A stretch of DNA of 64,000 nucleotides from Rhizocola hellebori (GCF_016862955.1 NZ_BONY01000013.1:62001-126000); one strand, 5' to 3'; counted from the first letter of the stretch, positions 43,581 to 53,022 are shown. Numbers and translations: made by a program. The notes: generated by a model not told the origin, from the sequence alone.

Positions 43581-45770
43581 TCAACTGCTCCCGGATGGTG
43601 AGACGGCGGTGTCGTGCCGCAGCGGCGGCATGGAGACCAGCATCGCTTCCAGGTGCTCCGCCGGAACCCCACGCCCGAAGAGAAAACCCTGGCCGAACTG
43701 GCAACCGGTCTCGGCGACGAGCCGGTGGTGGGCCTGATCGCTGATGCCCTCGGCGATGACCTGAAGCCCCAGCCGCTTGCCTATCCGGGCCGCGACGTCG
43801 ACCAGGGCGACATCGCCGACCAGTTCCTGATCGATCTTGAGGATGTCGACCGGGATCTGGCGCAGCTGGCCGAGGGAGGAATACCCGGCCCCGAAGTCGT
43901 CCAGCGCGATGCGCACCCCGAGCGCGCGCAGCGCCGCGAGCACCCTGCGGAACTCGACCACGTCCACGGCGACCGCATGTTCGGTGACTTCGAGCACGAG
44001 CCGTGAAGGCGGCACATTGTGTGCCCGCAACACATCCCGCACCCGGGCCAGATAATCGGCCGAATGCAGCTCACGCGGCGACACATTGACCGAGACCCAC
44101 ACGTCGTGCCCGTCGGTCACCCAGCGCGAAAGCTGGCGGCAGGCCTGATGCAGGACCCAGGCGCCGAGCGCCTCGATCTGGCCCGTCTCCTCGGCGATCG
44201 GGATGAACTCACCCGGGCTGACCGACCCGAGATCGGGATGGTTCCACCGCAGCAAGGCCTCCGCCCCCACCGGACGCACCTGCGGAAGCGCCACCACCGG
44301 CTGGAAGGCGAGCGTGAGCTGCTTCTTGTCGATCGCGTGGCGCAGCTCGTGCTCGATCGTGCTGCGCCTTCGAAGCGTGCGGTCGAAGCTCTCGTCGTAG
44401 AGCTCGACCCGGTTCTTGCCGTTGAGCTTGGCGGCGCGCTGGGCCAGGTCGGCGTTGCGCAGCAGCGAGTGAATGCTGTCCGCGCTGGCGCACCCGGCCA
44501 GGCCGAGGCTGGCGGACAGGTAGATCGCGCTGCCGCCTTGGTAGTAGGGCTGTTTGAGCACCGCGAGCAGGCGCTCGGCCACCCGCTTGGCGTCCGCGGG
44601 GCGGCCCCACATCAGCACGGCGAACTCGTCGCCGCCCAGCCGGGCCGCCAGATCTCCGGGGCGCAGGTTCAGCCTCAACCGCTGCCCCACCTCGATCAGC
44701 ACGGCGTCGCCGGCATCATGGCCGCGCACGTCATTGACGTTCTTAAACCCATCGAGGTCCAGGGTGAGCAGCACACAAGCCGCGCCCGAGGTCGCGTCCT
44801 GGTAGAGCGCCCGTAGCAAACCGCGCCGGTTGGCCAAGGCCGTCAGTGGATCGGTGTGCGCAAGCTCCCGATAGTGCGACTCGCTCTCGGCCAGCTGCTT
44901 GTGCGCCAGGCGCAGATCGACGAAGGCCAGATATTGCCGGCCGACCAGGAAGAAACCGTTGCTGATCCCGACGATCGCGGTGACGACGTCGATCCCGCCA
45001 CCGCTCGCGTAGCCGGTGATCGCCACGGCCGAGATCGCCAGCACCGGCGCCAGCGCGGTGGCCAGACCCGAACTCGGCGACTGCGAATCCTGCCGCAGCA
45101 CCTCGCCCTGGGCGGGAATCGGGCCGCGCCGCTTCCAGATGAACGCGCCCGCCGGAACCATCACCGCCCCGACCAGCAGGAGCTGGATTTCGTGATAGCA
45201 CGCCGAACCCGCCACCAGCGTCATGCCACCGGTCATCAGCGCAGCGGCCACACACCGCCGGACGATCTGCCTGCGCGCCACGTGCGAGCGGAAGAAGATC
45301 ACTGCGGCCAGCCCGAGCACAACGGCCGCCAGGGCTGAGGCGACCATCACCGGTACACAGGAACCCTGAACCGGATGATGGCCAGACTTGTCGGGCTTGA
45401 GCACGATCACCCAGAGCGGAACAAAGATGCCCGACGCCACGGTGGCCGCTTCCAGCATGAGCCGCATCCGGGCCCCCGGCCCCACCACCCGGTCACACAG
45501 CTCCAGCAGCACCGCGACCAATAGCAGTGAGGCGATCGACGCGGGCAGCCCGAACAACATCCCGGCCAAATAGCGCGAGGTGATCGAGTGCTCCCAGCCG
45601 GCCGACCAAGATCGAGTGATGAGCAGCGCGACAACCCCGCCGATCCCCCAAATCACGAGGACGCCGCCGCTCAGTGGAAGCCGCCGCTGCCGGATCATCG
45701 ACCACAGCGAGGGCACCGCGGAAAAAACGCCGATTATCACGGCGATCGTGAGCACCAGGGGGAGGTCCAC
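43581..45770 (-). CDS. Membrane GGDEF-EAL protein (cyclic di-GMP synthase/phosphodiesterase)
   Basis: A 729-residue protein with about eight membrane helices in residues 1-270 and no recognised sensory domain. The GGDEF domain (about 305-465) is intact at the active site: TDPLTALANRRGLLRAL, LDLDGFKNVNDVRGHDAGD, ARLGGDEFAVL. The EAL domain (about 480-720) keeps GAEALLRWNHPD (EAL), VSVNVSPREL, LEVTEHA, ALDDFGAGYSSLGQLRQIPVDILKID and VIAEGI, so phosphodiesterase activity is also possible. Start GTG 45770. It ends 14 bases before the ilvB leader peptide, so readthrough into that leader is conceivable. Confidence 0.92.
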   Translation of the reverse strand: MDLPLVLTIAVIIGVFSAVPSLWSMIRQRRLPLSGGVLVIWGIGGVVALLITRSWSAGWEHSITSRYLAGMLFGLPASIASLLLVAVLLELCDRVVGPGARMRLMLEAATVASGIFVPLWVIVLKPDKSGHHPVQGSCVPVMVASALAAVVLGLAAVIFFRSHVARRQIVRRCVAAALMTGGMTLVAGSACYHEIQLLLVGAVMVPAGAFIWKRRGPIPAQGEVLRQDSQSPSSGLATALAPVLAISAVAITGYASGGGIDVVTAIVGISNGFFLVGRQYLAFVDLRLAHKQLAESESHYRELAHTDPLTALANRRGLLRALYQDATSGAACVLLTLDLDGFKNVNDVRGHDAGDAVLIEVGQRLRLNLRPGDLAARLGGDEFAVLMWGRPADAKRVAERLLAVLKQPYYQGGSAIYLSASLGLAGCASADSIHSLLRNADLAQRAAKLNGKNRVELYDESFDRTLRRRSTIEHELRHAIDKKQLTLAFQPVVALPQVRPVGAEALLRWNHPDLGSVSPGEFIPIAEETGQIEALGAWVLHQACRQLSRWVTDGHDVWVSVNVSPRELHSADYLARVRDVLRAHNVPPSRLVLEVTEHAVAVDVVEFRRVLAALRALGVRIALDDFGAGYSSLGQLRQIPVDILKIDQELVGDVALVDVAARIGKRLGLQVIAEGISDQAHHRLVAETGCQFGQGFLFGRGVPAEHLEAMLVSMPPLRHDTAVSPSGSS

Positions 45771-45884
45771 GCACTAACTGTGCCTGACAGCAATACCCAA
45801 AGCGAGACAGGATGTGCGATAACTCTGGCACATGCGAAGCAATGTGCGGCAGATCGCCCATTAGAGGCAGTGCCATCCTAAGCC

Positions 45885-45915
45885 TGATCTTGGCAACCTT
45901 GGGCCGCCAAGATCA
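45885..45915. promoter_or_regulatory. 10-bp inverted repeat between the GGDEF-EAL gene and ilvD
   Basis: TGATCTTGGC (45885-45894) and GCCAAGATCA (45906-45915) form a perfect inverted repeat with an 11-base spacer, in the 263-base region between divergent genes. It has no T-run, so an operator is more likely than a terminator. The rest of this region shows no other clear feature. Confidence 0.5.
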
Positions 45916-46033
45916 TCAAGGATGACACCGCCGGCGATCTGCAATCCCCACGCATGCGAAGTAGTCGTCCCATTGAGTGGACCTATAGCGCTTGAAATGG
46001 GCCGCTGCGGGTTTGAGTGCCACACTTGCTGGC

Positions 46034-47881
46034 ATGCCAGTGTTGCGTTCCCGGACCTCCACGCACGGCCGGACCATGGCCGGAGCCCGCGCGCTGTGGC
46101 GCGCCACCGGAATGACGGATGACGATTTCGGCAAGCCGATTGTCGCGATCGCCAACAGCTATACGCAGTTCGTCCCCGGCCACGTCCACCTTAAGGACCT
46201 AGGCGACCTGGTATCTAAAGCAATTTTTGAGAGCGGCGGCATCGGCCGCGAGTTCAACACGATCGCGGTCGATGACGGCATCGCGATGGGTCATGGCGGC
46301 ATGCTCTATTCGCTGCCGAGCCGTGAGCTGATCGCCGACGCGGTCGAGTACATGGTGAACGCGCACTGCGCCGACGCCCTCGTCTGCATCTCGAACTGCG
46401 ACAAGATCACGCCGGGCATGCTGCTGGCCGCGCTGCGCCTCAACATCCCCACCGTGTTCGTCTCCGGGGGCCCGATGGAGGCCGGCAAGACCGTGTCCGT
46501 CGACGGCGTGGTGCACCAGAAACTCGATCTCATCGATGCGATGATCGCCGCTTCCACCGACTCGGTCAGCGACGAGCAGCTGGGCCAGATCGAGCGCTCC
46601 GCCTGCCCGACCTGCGGCTCGTGCTCGGGCATGTTCACCGCCAACTCGATGAACTGCCTCACCGAGGCGATCGGGCTTTCCTTGCCCGGCAACGGTTCCA
46701 CCCTCGCCACCCACGCCTCCCGCCAGGGCCTGTTCGAGTGGGCCGGCCACCTCATCGTGGACCTGTGCCGCCGCTACTACGAGGGCGACGACGAATCCGT
46801 TCTGCCCAAGGCGATCGCGTCGCGCGAGGCCTTCGAGAACGCGGTCGCGCTCGACGTGGCGATGGGCGGCTCGACCAACACCGTGTTGCACCTGCTGGCC
46901 GCCGCCCGTGAGGCCGAGCTCGACTTCGGCGTCTCCGACATCGACGCCATCTCACGCCGTGTTCCCTGCCTGGCCAAGGTGGCGCCCAACAGCCAGAAGT
47001 ACCACATGGAAGACGTCCACCGGGCCGGCGGCATCCCGGCCATCCTGGGCGAGCTTGACCGCGGCGGCCTGCTCCACCGCGGCGTGCACTCCGTGCACGC
47101 ACCCACCCTGCAACAGTGGCTCGCCGACTGGGACATCCGCGGCGGCACCGCCAAACCCGAAGCGCTGCAACTGTTCCACGCCGCCCCCGGCGGTGTGCGC
47201 ACCACCCAGCCCTTCAGCACCACCAATGTGTGGTCCAGTTTGGACACCGATGCCGCCGACGGCTGCATCCGCGACGTCGCCAACGCCTATTCGGCCGACG
47301 GCGGCCTGGCGATCCTGCACGGCAACATCGCCCCCGAGGGCTGCGTCGTCAAAACGGCCGGTGTTCCCGAGGAATGCCTGCGCTTCACCGGCCCCGCCCG
47401 CGTCTTCGAGTCGCAGGAGGACGCCGTCACCGCCATCCTCAACAAGGTCGTCGTCGAAGGCGACGTGGTGGTCATCCGTTACGAGGGCCCCCGCGGCGGC
47501 CCCGGCATGCAGGAAATGCTCTACCCCACCTCGTTCCTCAAGGGCCGCGGCCTGGGCCGTGCCTGCGCCCTCATCACCGACGGCCGTTTCTCCGGCGGCA
47601 CCAGCGGCCTGTCCATCGGCCACGTCTCCCCCGAAGCGGCAGGCGGCGGCCTCATCGCCCTCGTCGAGGACGGCGATCCCATCGTCATCGACATACCCGC
47701 CCGCTCCATATCCCTCGACGTCTCAGCCGCCACCCTCGACGAACGCCGCATCGCCCAGGAAAAGCGCGACAAGCCCTACACCCCGCGCGACCGCCAGCGC
47801 CCGGTCAGCGCCGCGCTGCGCGCCTACGCCTCCATGGCCACCAGCGCCTCCGACGGCGCCTACCGCCGAGTCCCCGACTGA
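46034..47881 (+). CDS. ilvD: Dihydroxy-acid dehydratase
   Basis: A 615-residue IlvD, which dehydrates 2,3-dihydroxy-isovalerate and -methylvalerate to the oxo acids. Start [27 protein letters not shown] is standard. The iron-sulfur cluster cysteines lie in [17 protein letters not shown] and [19 protein letters not shown]; the Mg and substrate residues lie in [17 protein letters not shown] and the C-terminal [21 protein letters not shown]. The long type (about 615 residues, as in E. coli) normally carries a 4Fe-4S cluster. It stands apart from the ilvBNC operon on the opposite strand. Confidence 0.97.
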   Translation: MPVLRSRTSTHGRTMAGARALWRATGMTDDDFGKPIVAIANSYTQFVPGHVHLKDLGDLVSKAIFESGGIGREFNTIAVDDGIAMGHGGMLYSLPSRELIADAVEYMVNAHCADALVCISNCDKITPGMLLAALRLNIPTVFVSGGPMEAGKTVSVDGVVHQKLDLIDAMIAASTDSVSDEQLGQIERSACPTCGSCSGMFTANSMNCLTEAIGLSLPGNGSTLATHASRQGLFEWAGHLIVDLCRRYYEGDDESVLPKAIASREAFENAVALDVAMGGSTNTVLHLLAAAREAELDFGVSDIDAISRRVPCLAKVAPNSQKYHMEDVHRAGGIPAILGELDRGGLLHRGVHSVHAPTLQQWLADWDIRGGTAKPEALQLFHAAPGGVRTTQPFSTTNVWSSLDTDAADGCIRDVANAYSADGGLAILHGNIAPEGCVVKTAGVPEECLRFTGPARVFESQEDAVTAILNKVVVEGDVVVIRYEGPRGGPGMQEMLYPTSFLKGRGLGRACALITDGRFSGGTSGLSIGHVSPEAAGGGLIALVEDGDPIVIDIPARSISLDVSAATLDERRIAQEKRDKPYTPRDRQRPVSAALRAYASMATSASDGAYRRVPD

Positions 47882-47920
47882 GCCAAACCCCTATATATAC
47901 AGCACACCCCTCCCGCTGGT

Positions 47921-47937
47921 CGGCGGCGCAGCCGCCG
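47921..47937 (+). terminator. Short GC hairpin after ilvD
   Basis: CGGCGGC-GCA-GCCGCCG forms a 7-bp GC stem 40 bases after the ilvD stop. There is no T-run, so this is a weak candidate for the ilvD transcript end. Confidence 0.35.
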
Positions 47938-48015
47938 GGGGCGGCCAAGCACGGGCGTGGCGTTGCCGCCGGGAGATACGGCGAGGGACCACGACGTAGC
48001 GGCGCAATAAAGCAA

Positions 48016-48049
48016 AAGGGGGAAACCGCGAGTGATGCGGTTTCCCCTT
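48016..48049 (-). terminator. Intrinsic terminator after the thioredoxin-like gene
   Basis: A stem pairing GGGGAAACCGC (48019-48029) with GCGGTTTCCCC (48037-48047), extended by A-T pairs, and a 7-base loop. On the minus strand it is followed by TTTTGCTTTATT. It lies 13 bases after the stop of the thioredoxin-family gene and may also stop ilvD readthrough. Confidence 0.8.
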
Positions 48050-48062
48050 GGTGCGCAAGGGT

Positions 48063-48632
48063 TTACTCGGGCTCGTTGCCGGCTCGCCACTTGATGGAGC
48101 AGCCGATGCTCGGGTAGTGCGGCTCGGGGACGGGCTCGCCGTCGAGGACCTTTTCGACTGCTTCGGTCAGCGAGGCGCCGGTGACGGGGACTTCGCTGCG
48201 GGGACGGGAGTCGTCGAACTGGCCGCGGTAGACGAGTTTGCGCTCGTGGTCGTAGAGGAAGAAGTCGGGCGTGCACGCGGCGTGATACGCGCGGGCGACT
48301 TCCTGGGACGCGTCGTAGAGGTACGGGAAGGTGAATCCGGCGCGCATCATCTGGTCAACGAGGCGTTCGGGGGCGTCCTCGGGAAAGTTGATGACGTCGT
48401 TGGCGCTGATGCCGACTACCGCCAGACCCAGCCGCGACAGGTTGGCGGTCACCGAACCAAGCTGCGACTCGATATGCCGGACATAAGGGCAGTGGTTGGA
48501 CAGGAAGGCGACAAGGAGCGCTGGAGCAGAGGCGTAATCCTTGAGGGTCACCGTCTCGCCCGTGGTCACCGAGGGGAGGGCGAAGTCAGGGGCCGGGGTC
48601 CCGAGCTCCACCATGTGCGAATCAACAGCCAT
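48063..48632 (-). CDS. Thioredoxin-family/AhpC-TSA-like protein
   Basis: A 189-residue thioredoxin-fold protein of the redoxin type. MVELGTPAPDFALPSVTTGETVTLKDYASAPALLVAFLSNHCPYVRHIE carries a single cysteine in HCPYV where peroxiredoxins have their active Cys and thioredoxins have CxxC. GISANDVINFPEDAPERLVDQM and YHAACTPDFFLYDHERKLVYRGQFDDSRP are the conserved later blocks. Members are widespread and mostly uncharacterised; a thiol-disulfide role is inferred. Start at ATG 48632; ATG 48641 is also possible. It is divergent from glyA. Confidence 0.85.
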   Translation of the reverse strand: MAVDSHMVELGTPAPDFALPSVTTGETVTLKDYASAPALLVAFLSNHCPYVRHIESQLGSVTANLSRLGLAVVGISANDVINFPEDAPERLVDQMMRAGFTFPYLYDASQEVARAYHAACTPDFFLYDHERKLVYRGQFDDSRPRSEVPVTGASLTEAVEKVLDGEPVPEPHYPSIGCSIKWRAGNEPE

Positions 48633-48681
48633 AAGACTCATTCTGCCCCAGCCGGGGCGCACCAGCCCCCACGCCGCTGGG

Positions 48682-48687
48682 TAGGAT
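48682..48687 (+). promoter_or_regulatory. -10 element for the glyA riboswitch transcript
   Basis: TAGGAT (TAnnnT) places the transcript start at about 48694, exactly where the 5' strand of the ZTP aptamer stem P1 begins. No strong -35 is seen. Confidence 0.5.
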
Positions 48688-48693
48688 CGCCTT

Positions 48694-48769
48694 GACCGCG
48701 ACTGGCGCACAGGGTGGATCACCACAGGGGAGCGAAGCGTTCGGGCACCGCGCGCCTGGGTGTCCGGTC
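48694..48769 (+). ncRNA. ZTP (pfl motif) riboswitch upstream of glyA
   Basis: The leader matches the pfl/ZTP aptamer in all its conserved blocks, in order: GACTGGCG (48700-48707), GGTGGA...ACCAC (48713-48725), GGGGAGCG (48727-48734), then a variable loop and CCG..CGCCTGGG (48748-48760). GACCG (48694-48698) pairs with CGGTC (48765-48769) as stem P1. ZTP signals shortage of 10-formyltetrahydrofolate, and this riboswitch class is known before glyA, folD and fhs-type genes. The glyA ribosome site (GAGGAG, about 48776-48781) starts 7 bases after P1, so control of translation initiation or early termination is plausible. Confidence 0.9.
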
Positions 48770-48790
48770 GAGCGTGAGGAGCAACCAATC

Positions 48791-50056
48791 GTGCATGAAC
48801 CGAAGCTCATCCAACTCGCCGCGTCCGACCCCGATCTTGCCGCGCTCATCGAGGGCGAGGCGCAGCGTCAGCACGACAAGCTGCGCATGATCGCTTCCGA
48901 GAACTACGTCTCCACCGCTGTGCTCGAAGCGACCGGCACCGTGCTGACCAACAAGTATTCGGAGGGGTACGCGGGCAAGCGCTACTACGAGGGCCAGCAG
49001 TTCGTCGACCAGATCGAGTTGCTGGCGATCGAGCGTGCGAAGGCCCTTTTCGGCGCGGACCACGCAAACGTGCAGACCTACTCGGGTTCACCCGCGAACC
49101 TCGCGATCTACCTGGCGTTCCTGGACCCGGGCGACACAGTCCTGACGATGTCGCTGTCGTCCGGTGGGCATCTGACCCATGGCTCGCCGGTCTCCGTCAC
49201 CGGCAAGTGGTTTCGGCCGGTGCATTACACGGTGGAACGCGAGACCGGCCGCGTCGACATGTCCAAGGTGCGCGAGATGGCCTTGGCCGAGCGGCCCAAG
49301 CTCATCATCTGCGGAGGCACCGCCATCCCGCGGACGATTGACTTCCCGGCCTTCGCGGAGATCGCGCAGGAGGTGGGGGCGATCCTGATGGCCGACATCG
49401 CCCACATCGCCGGACTGGTCGCGGGCGGGGCACACCCGTCGCCGGTCGGGTTCGCCGACGTCGTCACCACCACGACGCACAAGACCCTGCGTGGCCCCCG
49501 CGGCGCGATGATCATGGCGAAGGCGGAACATGCCACGGCCGTGGACAAGGCGGTTTTCCCCGGCCTGCAGGGCGGCCCGCACGACCACACCACGGCCGGG
49601 ATAGCGGTCGCGCTGCACGAGGCGGCGCAACCGTCCTTCAAGGACTACGCCGCGCAGATCGTGGCCAACGCCAAGGCGCTCGCCGCGGCGTTGACCGACC
49701 ACGGTTTCGATCTGGTCTCCGGCGGCACCGACAACCACCTGGTCCTCGTCGACCTGACCAACAAGGGCATCGGTGGCAAACCGGCGGCGAAGGCGCTCGA
49801 CATCGCGGGCATCGAGACCAACTTCAACGGGGTGCCCTTCGACACCCGCCGCCCGCTGGACCCGTCCGGGCTGCGCCTGGGCACCCCCGCGCTGACCACG
49901 CGGGGCCTGACCGAAAAGCACATGCCGCTGGTGGCCGCGTGGATGGACCGGACAGTCTCGGCCGCCCTCAACGACGACACCAGCGAGCTCGCAAAGATCG
50001 CCGGTGAGGTCAAGGAGCTGCTTTCCGCGTTCCCCATGCCGGGGTACACGGCGTGA
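48791..50056 (+). CDS. glyA: Serine hydroxymethyltransferase
   Basis: A 421-residue PLP enzyme interconverting serine and glycine and producing 5,10-methylenetetrahydrofolate. SHMT signatures: [71 protein letters not shown] and the PLP lysine in [17 protein letters not shown]. Start GTG 48791 has GAGGAG about 9 bases upstream. It is controlled by a ZTP riboswitch in its leader, and its product links to the serine pathway (serA) encoded 10 kb away. The next gene overlaps by 4 bases. Confidence 0.97.
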   Translation: MHEPKLIQLAASDPDLAALIEGEAQRQHDKLRMIASENYVSTAVLEATGTVLTNKYSEGYAGKRYYEGQQFVDQIELLAIERAKALFGADHANVQTYSGSPANLAIYLAFLDPGDTVLTMSLSSGGHLTHGSPVSVTGKWFRPVHYTVERETGRVDMSKVREMALAERPKLIICGGTAIPRTIDFPAFAEIAQEVGAILMADIAHIAGLVAGGAHPSPVGFADVVTTTTHKTLRGPRGAMIMAKAEHATAVDKAVFPGLQGGPHDHTTAGIAVALHEAAQPSFKDYAAQIVANAKALAAALTDHGFDLVSGGTDNHLVLVDLTNKGIGGKPAAKALDIAGIETNFNGVPFDTRRPLDPSGLRLGTPALTTRGLTEKHMPLVAAWMDRTVSAALNDDTSELAKIAGEVKELLSAFPMPGYTA

Positions 50057-50595
50057 CCTTGACGCCCGCGCAGGCCCAGCACCTTCTGCAGGAGCTGGGC
50101 CTGCCGTTCGCGGCGGGGCTGAGCGAGACCGAGCTGCGGCACGTCGAGCGGCTCTTCGGCTTCGAGTTCAACCCCGACCACCGGGCGCTGCTGCGGGCGG
50201 GCCTGCCGCTGGGCGAGCGGTGGCCCGACTGGCGTCACCCCGATGCCCAGCACCTCAAGGACCGGCTCGACAGCCCGATCGATGGGGTTCTGTTCGATGT
50301 GGCGGAGAACGCCTTTTGGCTCCACGCTTGGGGCCCGCGTCCCGATGACGCCGACGCGGCGCTGGCGGTCGCGAAGCGGGCGCTCAACGGGGTGCCGAGG
50401 CTGATTCCGGTCTACGGGCATCGCTTCGCCCCCGCGCTGCCCGAGGCCGGGTTGCCGGTGCTGTCGGTGGTGCAGACCGACGTCATCGTCTACGGCCGGG
50501 ACATGACCGATTATCTGTTGCGGGAGTTCGGTTCCGGTCAGCCGGAGACGGTCGGCTCGGCCACCGCCGTGCCGTTCTGGCTCGACCTGAGCTGA
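50053..50595 (+). CDS. Conserved hypothetical protein, SMI1/KNR4-like
   Basis: A 180-residue soluble protein starting at GTG 50053, overlapping the glyA stop by 4 bases. Its N-terminus ([54 protein letters not shown]) looks like the SMI1/KNR4 (SUKH) opening, a short helix followed by the 'E...FGFxFPxDYRxFL' type pattern. [39 protein letters not shown] follows. SUKH proteins include toxin immunity proteins, but there is no toxin nearby, so I make no functional claim. Its last 58 bases overlap the convergent MFS gene. Confidence 0.7.
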   Translation: MTLTPAQAQHLLQELGLPFAAGLSETELRHVERLFGFEFNPDHRALLRAGLPLGERWPDWRHPDAQHLKDRLDSPIDGVLFDVAENAFWLHAWGPRPDDADAALAVAKRALNGVPRLIPVYGHRFAPALPEAGLPVLSVVQTDVIVYGRDMTDYLLREFGSGQPETVGSATAVPFWLDLS

Positions 50596-51770
50596 GCCAC
50601 CCCAACGCCGAGCCCCAGCGCGACGGTCGCGATCGCCGACGCCAGCAGGGTTTCCCGCGCGCCGAGCCAGCCGACCAGCGGGCCGCCGGCGAGCGCGCCC
50701 AGCGACGTGGCCGGAATCGTCAGCGCGCCACGCGTCGCGAGGACTCTGCTCAGCAGCTCAGGTGGGCTCGTCCGCTGGACCATCGCCGAGGTGACCGAGG
50801 TGAACGGCCCGTAGATCACCCCGCCGACGGCGAAGCCGATCAGCCCCGGCACCAGCCGGCCAGAGAGCCCCAGCGGCAGCAGCGCCAGCCCCCAGCCCAC
50901 GATGATGAAGACCACAACCGTCCCAAGTGGACGGTTTCGTAGTGTTGCTGCGGCAAGGCCGCCAACGACCGCACCAATGCCGAAAACCGCCCAGAACGCG
51001 CCGAGCATCGCCGCCGACCCGTGCTCGTCCAACACGACATGGACCGGCAGCGCCACCTCGACCGGCCCGTAGAGAAAGAAGAAAGCGCATGTGATCAAAA
51101 CCAGGCCCAGCAGTTGGGGGTACCGGAAAAGCGCCCGCCAATCCCCTTTCGCCGCCTCGGCGTGACTTCGGGTCGGACCGGCGATGGTCCAGGACACCGC
51201 CGCGAGCACGGCCCAGGAGAGCGCGTCCACCCCTATCGCGCCGGCCGGCCCGATCGCCGGCACCAGCAGGCCCGCCAGCGCCGGACCGACGATGTAGGCG
51301 GTTTGGGTCCCGGTGCCCAGCAGCGAGTTGCCCACCACGTGATCGTCGCTGGGCAGGGCCTCCGCCACGAGCGTGTACATGCCCGCCAAACCCCAGGCGT
51401 GCCAGAGCGACGAAACGCCGAGCAGCGCCACGTAGAGCGGAGGCGTCAGCTGCCCGGTCGCGCCGAGCACCGCGACCGCGCCGAGCGCGGCCGCTCTGAG
51501 CGTGGCGTCGCACGCCACCAGCTTCGCTCCGCTCAGCCGCCGCGCTATCCGGCCAAACGCAAGCGCCCCAACGGTTGCCGGCAGCGAGAAGGCCGCGAGC
51601 GCAAGCGCTGTCCACGCTCCGGCCTGCTCTGCGGGCGCGATGGTGATGGCGAGCCAGGCGATGACGACCACGCTCATGCCGTCCCCGAGCGCCGAAACCC
51701 CCATTGCGGGCAGGAATCGGCGCATCGTGGGACTGCCCAGCACCCGCCGGTAGGCGGCTACCGTTTGCAT
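50538..51770 (-). CDS. MFS family transporter
   Basis: A 410-residue permease with about twelve membrane helices. Opening PTMRRFLPAMGVSALGDGMSVVVIAWLAITIAPAEQAGAW is typical of MFS_3-like exporters, with FGRIARRLSGAKLVACDATLRAAAL as the motif-A-like loop after helix 2 and YIVGPALAGLLVPAIGPAGAIGVDALSW as the motif C region of antiporters. Substrate unknown; it is a distant relative of the MFS protein at 4162-5403. It is separated by 3 bases from the small membrane protein upstream, so the two are probably co-transcribed. Confidence 0.9.
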   Translation of the reverse strand: MQTVAAYRRVLGSPTMRRFLPAMGVSALGDGMSVVVIAWLAITIAPAEQAGAWTALALAAFSLPATVGALAFGRIARRLSGAKLVACDATLRAAALGAVAVLGATGQLTPPLYVALLGVSSLWHAWGLAGMYTLVAEALPSDDHVVGNSLLGTGTQTAYIVGPALAGLLVPAIGPAGAIGVDALSWAVLAAVSWTIAGPTRSHAEAAKGDWRALFRYPQLLGLVLITCAFFFLYGPVEVALPVHVVLDEHGSAAMLGAFWAVFGIGAVVGGLAAATLRNRPLGTVVVFIIVGWGLALLPLGLSGRLVPGLIGFAVGGVIYGPFTSVTSAMVQRTSPPELLSRVLATRGALTIPATSLGALAGGPLVGWLGARETLLASAIATVALGLGVGVAQLRSSQNGTAVAEPTVSG

Positions 51771-51773
51771 GCG

Positions 51774-52169
51774 TCAGTTACCGCCGCTGAGCACCGCTCC
51801 GGCACAGCACAGCACGACCACGAGACCCACCACGCCCAGCATGATGAGCATCGCCAGCATGCCCGGGTACTTCTGCTGGGTAAGGCCGACCGCGCCACCC
51901 ATGAAGTTGATCATCGGTGCCGAGTAGTGGACGGTCGGGACACCGGAGGTGTTGTCGACCGTGATGTTGGCCTTGCCCATCTTCCACAGGTAGGGAATGT
52001 GGATCTCGATGTTGTGCACACCGAGCGGGGCGGGCAGCACGTTTTCGCCCCAGTTCAGCTGGACTTCATGTCCGTTGATGGAGGCGCGGGGCTTGAAGGC
52101 CGCCATCGTGAAGGCAGACCAGTGGAACCTGGGGACAATACGCAACTGTCCGGTCTGAGGGGTAGTCAT
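51774..52169 (-). CDS. Small beta-rich protein with C-terminal membrane anchor
   Basis: A 131-residue protein. Residues 1-95 are polar and beta-rich (RIVPRFHWSAFTMAAFKPRASINGHEVQLNWGENVLPAPLGVHNIEIHIPYLWKMGKANITVDN), and one strong membrane helix lies near the C-terminus (MLAMLIMLGVVGLVVVLCCAGAVL). The N-terminal part resembles a small actinobacterial family of unknown function that I recognise by pattern but cannot name. A TAGGAT element 8 bases before the ATG suggests a short or absent leader. It precedes an MFS gene on the same strand by 3 bases. Confidence 0.75.
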   Translation of the reverse strand: MTTPQTGQLRIVPRFHWSAFTMAAFKPRASINGHEVQLNWGENVLPAPLGVHNIEIHIPYLWKMGKANITVDNTSGVPTVHYSAPMINFMGGAVGLTQQKYPGMLAMLIMLGVVGLVVVLCCAGAVLSGGN

Positions 52170-52177
52170 GGTCGCAG

Positions 52178-52183
52178 ATCCTA
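52178..52183 (-). promoter_or_regulatory. -10 element before the small anchored protein
   Basis: TAGGAT on the minus strand ends 8 bases before the ATG at 52169, suggesting a near-leaderless transcript. It lies between this gene and the upstream thioesterase gene, so the two may be separately started. Confidence 0.4.
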
Positions 52184-52193
52184 ACCACAACCC

Positions 52194-52601
52194 TCAGCCG
52201 ATGGCGTACACCGTGGTGGCATGAGCGACCAGCGACTCCCCCGCGGTCATGGTGATGTCGGCGAAAGCCAGCGAGCGCCCGAGTTTGGTGAGCCGGGAGG
52301 TGACGAGCACATCCTTGCCCAGCACCGGCCGCTGGAACGTCGTCGACAGCTGCACCGTCGTCATCGGACCGAAGCCGCCACGCGCCGCACAGATGGCGAT
52401 GACCGTCGCGGTGTCGGCGGCGGCCATCAGCGCCTGGCCGGACATCGCCCCGCCCTCGCGGGCAAGCCGCGCCGACCACGGCAGGCGCAGCGTGGCGAAA
52501 TCGGCGCCGGTCTCCTCGACCGTCAAGCCCAGCTCCTGCACCCAGGGCGCGAAATGCTCCGCCAGGATCGCGTTGCCGTCGAGGTCAATGTCAGCGGTCA
52601 T
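52194..52601 (-). CDS. Hot-dog fold thioesterase (PaaI-like)
   Basis: A 135-residue hot-dog protein. WVQELGLTVEETGADFATLRLPWSARLAREGGAMSGQALMAAADTATVIAICAARGG contains the central helix, with Gly-Gly and the Ala-x-x-Asp/Thr positions of PaaI-type acyl-CoA thioesterases. FGPMTTVQLSTTFQRPVLGKDVLVTSRLTKLGRSLAFADITMTAGE is the second sheet. The substrate acyl group is unknown. Start ATG 52601. The hexamer CATACT 6 bases upstream resembles a leaderless -10. It is divergent from the PH-domain gene, 55 bases apart. Confidence 0.88.
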   Translation of the reverse strand: MTADIDLDGNAILAEHFAPWVQELGLTVEETGADFATLRLPWSARLAREGGAMSGQALMAAADTATVIAICAARGGFGPMTTVQLSTTFQRPVLGKDVLVTSRLTKLGRSLAFADITMTAGESLVAHATTVYAIG

Positions 52602-52656
52602 GGCGTCAGTATGCCCGTGGTGTGGGACACATCGCCTCCCGTGGGACACTCGAACG

Positions 52657-53022
52657 GTGACCAGGTTCAGAAAACCCGCACCTCTGGCCATCACCGCCCT
52701 GCTGGCGCTGATCGGATCGGTGTCAGTCGCCGCCGAGGGCGGCTGGCTGATGCTTGTGCCGCTGGTCCCGCTCAGTGTCGCCGTCTGGGCCTGGCGGGCG
52801 GGCACGGATGTCAACACCTACGGCCTCCGGGTGCGCGCGCTGCTGGGCAACCGGGTCGTCAGCTGGGACGACGTCGAGGCACTCCTGCCAGACGAAAAGG
52901 GCGGCGTCGCCGCCGCCCTCATCAATGGCACCGTCCTACGGCTGACCGCGGTCAGGACGGCAGATTTGCCGCGCCTCCTCGAGGCCTCCGGCAAGGCCCC
53001 GGCCGAAGCTCCTGCCGTTTAA
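52657..53022 (+). CDS. PH domain-containing small membrane protein
   Basis: A 121-residue protein from GTG 52657. Two hydrophobic helices are at about 8-23 and 28-44 (ITALLALIGSVSVAAEGG and MLVPLVPLSVAVWAW). A small PH-like bacterial domain follows (GTDVNTYGLRVRALLGNRVVSWDDVEALLPDEKGGVAAALINGTVLRLTAVRTADLPRLLEA). This architecture is common in actinobacterial DUF-type PH proteins, whose function is unknown. Its last 4 bases overlap the convergent P55-like gene. Longer readings upstream would overlap the divergent thioesterase gene. Confidence 0.8.
   Translation: MTRFRKPAPLAITALLALIGSVSVAAEGGWLMLVPLVPLSVAVWAWRAGTDVNTYGLRVRALLGNRVVSWDDVEALLPDEKGGVAAALINGTVLRLTAVRTADLPRLLEASGKAPAEAPAV

Noticed and set aside
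43581-43600. TTGACT at 43579-43584 as the -35 of an ilvB leader promoter
   Set aside because: No acceptable -10 lies 16-19 bases downstream, so the promoter position is left open.
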